DNA of 64,000 nt from Mytilus galloprovincialis (Eukaryota; Mollusca; Bivalvia; Mytilida; Mytilidae), in NCBI RefSeq assembly GCF_965363235.1, contig NC_134846.1, forward strand, positions 77,474,724 through 77,538,723, read 5' to 3'. The notes under the pieces are model-generated. The model saw only the letters and a list, made by a program, of their open reading frames with translations. It was not told the DNA's origin and ran no database searches. The position numbers were made by a program, and so were the translations under genes. The stretch's first letter is position 1; each line of letters opens with the position of its first letter. This document shows, piece after piece, positions 60,018-64,000 of the stretch.

Positions 60018-62150
60018 CTCAAGTATCTAGCAGTATCCGATAATTTCACGTTTTGAGATCGTAGATGTAGTCCCTCATTTAACGATAAAAGAATAGTACA
60101 AACTATTTGCATTTATCCCATTTGATTTGGAATAAAGGGTGATAGTCACACATATGCATTTCGGTCTGCTTCTTAAGTAGAATCACGTCAATCATAACTG
60201 CATGTTTAGAGTCGGTTTGCAATTTTGGTAATGCTTCCATTGTGAAATTTCCACTTGTTATCTTGTTATATATGAATTAAAGCGTTTGAATAGAACTTAT
60301 TTTGCATTTCGTTTTTTTTTGCTATTTCTTTCCATCTATAATAGTTTCTGCAAAAACGATTAAAACATTAAACATTCGTTCAAGGGCAAATACTACTCAA
60401 TTTCGCAAAACTGATAAGTTTGGGCTTTCTCTCTGACTATTATGATTTTAGTATAGCTAGTCTTTCTAAGGAAATCGCTCCCATAAAGAGACATTTGACG
60501 ATTTCTGGCTAGCTGCCTTTTTTGTAAATCATAAGTTATTCGGGTCATTATACTGTTGAAACTATCTCTATCGATAGTTTTCAAGATAATAACAAAAAAC
60601 TGTACCCCTCTCCCCCCTTCCCCCATAAAATTATGACATTTGCAGCTTTTTACTGAAAATACCAGCGTTGGCAGTCATTGATCTGCTGATCATTTTTTTA
60701 TCTAGGTCTTGCTGCTTTAGTTTTGAGATATAGGTCAAATACTGCATTTAACCCCTTTATGTATTTTTATCAATAGAAGCCATGTTTGTTGATGGACCAA
60801 GCACAAAAGTAAACAAGATACAATAAAGAACATTCTGGTTAATTTCGGTTACATTCAAATTTGTCAGAAAAGTTTTTTTTTTTAAGTTTACAATATGGCA
60901 GACAGATGACAAAGACAAACACCAAATGATGGCAAAAGGTCACATGGCCTGCCCATGCAGGTGAGGAGGAGAAACGGTTGTTGATTAATTGTTATAAATC
61001 TTGCATCCTGAGGAAATAATAATCAGCAAACACAAATTAACAAACTGTTCAAATACAGTATTAGAAAGATATTGAGAAAGAAACCAACTGCATTTTAGGC
61101 CATAGGGAAAGCTGTTTTGAAAGAAGAAAAATAGTAATACCTATGGTGTTATGGCCCGCCAATATGGACTGTGCAATTAAATTCGTTTTTCAATGACATT
61201 TTATTCATTCAATTGTTTAATGATTATTCATGTTTTGCATTTATTTTATTATTCTGGACTAGCTTTGTCGTTAATTTAGGCATAAGTGTTTAACGCGGAT
61301 AATGTGTCATAATCTTAGACAAAGTACTTAACTTATCTAATCCATTCATTTAATTATTTATGCTCTATAACAATTTGGACAATAATTTACATATACGTGT
61401 CGAACATCAATTACTCTTTTAATCTATTGTTATTTCTATTTGGCATCTGTTAATCTTCTTAATTCTTTAATTGCTTGTGCTTATATATATTGCTATTGTT
61501 TGTATGTTAAATAACATTTACTTAAGAATTTGTTGTTCAGTCTTGCCGACTGCTAACATCAAAGATTTTGGAGGGAAATATTCCTTCTTGATTTCCATAT
61601 GATCGGAACGCCAAATTACCCAGCTGTATTATTTTAAATTCTTATTTTGTTTGAGGCCCATAAATATTAAACTGAATGGGGAATGTGTCCAAGCGACACA
61701 GATGATGCCACCGTGTGTTAAGCCAATTTAAAACGCAATTATATGCGACTGTCATATAAGTTAGAGGTTTAGCGCTATAAAACCAGGTTCAATAATCCAC
61801 CATTTTCTACATTTGAAAATGCCTGTACGAAGTCAGGAATATGACAGTTGTAGTCCATTCGTTTGATGTGTTTTGTCATATGATTTTGCCATCTGATTAG
61901 CGACTTTACGGTTGATTTTTTCCTTGGATTTCAGTATTTTTGTGATTTTACTTTTTGCATATGATATAAAGTATAAAGGGACAAAACTGAATAAGATTAA
62001 TCAAAGTGCTTGCAAGCACCGAAGGGTAAAGATTGTTTTATTTTTTTCAGTGAGCAGTGCATTGTATGAAGCATTGGTTGCTGTTGATTCAACTACAATT
62101 ATGGACAAAGGAAGATAACTCCAATTAAAAAGAAATAATTTTACAATTAC
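60018..62150. other. Intergenic with repeat fragments
   Basis: 60640-60830 is a degraded reverse F1 core. 61660-61715 has a fragment of the SINE-like repeat (GAATGGGGAATGTGTCC). 61797-61960 is a copy of the repeat at 41675-41865. No gene seen. Confidence 0.5.
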
Positions 62151-62171
62151 ATCATTGATAATTTTAGAACA

Positions 62172-62402
62172 GATATTAGATTCCTATTTTTCCATTTGTA
62201 AAGGAGCATAACTCTAGAACGGTTGAAGTTACACCACCAAAATTCAAACTTGATCTGTGTTTTGTGGTAGTAAGCATTTTGTATAAGTTTCATAACATGT
62301 GGTTGAAGTAAACTAAAGTTAGAGAATGGAAACCAACTTTGGACCTAGGTACAGACGGACAAGGGTGACACTTAATGCTCCCTCCGCTACGGCAGGGGCA
62401 TA
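62172..62402 (-). mobile_element. HINE-like fragment, family F8
   Basis: 5' hairpin side ATGCCCCTGCCGTAGCGGAG on the minus strand, then GTCCGTCTGT. Similar to 63250-63642. Confidence 0.5.
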
Positions 62403-62887
62403 AACATCTGTGCATGGCTTATAACCCAATACAAACTAATGAACATTATGTTTACCCTTAAGGCAATGCTTCCTCAACTTTCATTTACTGGTATGTTTGG
62501 TTTAGATTTCTTATATGTGTACCAAATCGATGTTCAGGACATTTTCAAGATAGTATCATATTCCTTCCACAACATCCTTAATGAATGGACAACGGTCTAA
62601 ATTAATATGAACTCTATTTTCAAATTTCGGAGCAACATGGATGGCTGTCAAAATAGTATCTATTATTTATAATGAGATTTGTTTCTTTCAAAGCTGACCC
62701 AAAGGGTGACTGGGAATAGAAATATGATTGCTTTTGTTCTTTCGGGGGTTTCTTTTGGTTACTGGTAAGTGGGATGTAAATACACAGTGACATCGTGCCA
62801 GAATGGCAACATTCAATTTGATGCCAATGAGTAGAGTGATTGCCATTCTCTCTACACGCTGATATCATTGCAACAACCCTTTAAAGG

Positions 62888-62956
62888 GTCAGCAGATTGT
62901 CTGTTGCAAGGCTTCTCAACCCTTTTAGAGGTCAGCAGATTGTCTGTTGCAAGGCT
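62888..62956 (+). repeat. Two direct copies of a 26-bp sequence
   Basis: GTCAGCAGATTGTCTGTTGC plus AAGGCT at 62888-62913 and 62931-62956. Confidence 0.8.
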
Positions 62957-63249
62957 CTATCTCTGCCCCTATCCAATAAACCCTTATTTCATACAAGTTG
63001 TGATTCTGGAGAATTTTTGGAAAGAGATCTGTTGGGGCATTTCTCCATAAATCTGTTAATGTCAAAAGTTGTTATGTTCTAATATTGAAGCTACAAAGTA
63101 CAAATCTGAAATGTGTGATAATCATGTAACACTTTTGTTCAATACATAACAACTCTTGTATTTCAAAGAGTCCTGGAATATGTTGATATTTTAGTGTGCC
63201 ATTAATTGACCAAGTCCAAGTTTTACCTTGAAAGTAGAACCTAATATTT

Positions 63250-63642
63250 AAATAAATTGGGAATGTTTTCATGGGACACAGATGATGCCCCTGCTTGCAT
63301 ACAATCTTATAAAGAGACATAACTCAAGAACGGTAAAATTAAGTTACCCAAATTTATACTTGATAATAATTTTGTGGTAATAAGCATTGTGTTTCATAAC
63401 ATTAAGTTGAGGCAAACACAAGTAAGAGAGTGGAAACAAAATTTTGTAAAGGAGCATTACTCTAGAACAGCAAAAGTGATGCCACCAAAATACAAACTAG
63501 TGTTGTGTGGTTATAAGCAGAATGTATAAGTTTCATAACATTTTGTGGAGGCAAACTAAAGTTGGAAAACAGAAACCAATTTCAGGACATACAGACAGAC
63601 AAGTGTAAAACTTAACGCCCTTTCCACGACGGCAGGGGCACG
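63250..63642 (-). mobile_element. HINE-like fragment, family F8, two cores
   Basis: Two modules of the form CATAACTCAAGAACGG / CATTACTCTAGAACAG, ending in a hairpin-like CGACGGCAGGGGCA. No coding capacity. The last 350 bases of the window hold nothing I recognise. Confidence 0.5.
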
Positions 63643-64000
63643 AAAACTATATTTATAATAAAGTATCTCTCTTCTTTAATCTATACCAGTAGACCCCAAT
63701 TACATTGTATTTGGAAGTAATACATGATCTACATAGAATAACTGCAATATGGTTTTGGAAAACAAGTGCTCTCTGCATCATAGAGCTGTTTTTAGACTTC
63801 TGAAGGTTTTGGAGAAAGAAAACAAACACAGGATACAAAATGATACTCGCAAGTGAGTATGTAATTTTTAATTTAAGATAATGTACATCACTTCAAAAAT
63901 TTAGTTTAATCTACAATTACAATAATGTAGATTTGTTTATAAAACAGTGTATTTTTCAAAATCTACAGTGAATTCTTTTCACCAAACATCTAAATATAAT

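Noticed and set aside
59666-60112. 148-aa and 122-aa ORFs as genes
   Set aside because: Product of a 57-bp tandem repeat that happens to lack stops on both strands; no start context, splice or homology support.

Overview
The window is AT-rich, intron-rich animal nuclear DNA. Short exons with GT-AG introns, canonical AATAAA signals, and several interspersed repeats that I recognise from mussel genomes (including the 'remaining GGCCCCTAAA' SINE-like repeat and tRNA-related SINE cores) point to a bivalve mollusc, most likely a Mytilus-like mussel. This assignment rests on recognition, not on a database search.

Four host coding units are visible. (1) TOP3A (DNA topoisomerase III alpha), minus strand, 22 coding exons between 21078 and 2414; the 3' end of the gene lies beyond the left edge. 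Both the Toprim acidic motif and the active-site tyrosine motif are present, and the first exon has an extra upstream in-frame ATG that would add a mitochondrial-type leader. (2) A UQCC4/CCSMST1-like mitochondrial complex III assembly factor, plus strand, exon 1 at 21571-21635 and exon 2 at 26406-26829, head-to-head with TOP3A across a 492-bp shared promoter. (3) A second, diverged copy of the same terminal exon at 44786-45209: same strand, same intron phase and exactly the same length (424 nt). It is either an alternative last exon of the same gene or a second gene whose exon 1 I could not fix. (4) Histone H3.3, minus strand, two coding exons (55770-55489, 54806-54678) plus a non-coding first exon near 56464 behind an array of five CCAAT boxes.

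The rest is introns and transposon-rich intergenic DNA. The TOP3A introns hold a 65-bp satellite with a 520-bp higher-order repeat (636-2190), a minisatellite made from the 3' end of exon 11 with its splice donor (12103-12871), a decayed partial copy of exon 2 (18774-18835), a piggyBac-type MITE (15206-15875) and a CACNNTG-ended, 5-bp-TSD element resembling Transib/RAG-like transposons (6107-6959). A larger 1.7-kb element of the same type with 465-bp terminal inverted repeats sits at 33885-35607. The UQCC4 intron contains a LINE 3' end and a hAT-type element. From 27 kb to 52.6 kb the sequence is dominated by several families of non-autonomous elements sharing one design (5' hairpin, GTC-rich microsatellite, tandem core, inverted repeat near the 3' end, terminal hairpin, then CTAG/CTTG and TT). 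I interpret them as Helentron-like (HINE/pearl-like) rolling-circle elements. They are nested in one another, and four empty sites inside this window show insertion into T-runs without target duplication. The right 6 kb (58-64 kb) has a 57-bp minisatellite and repeat fragments but no gene I can support.
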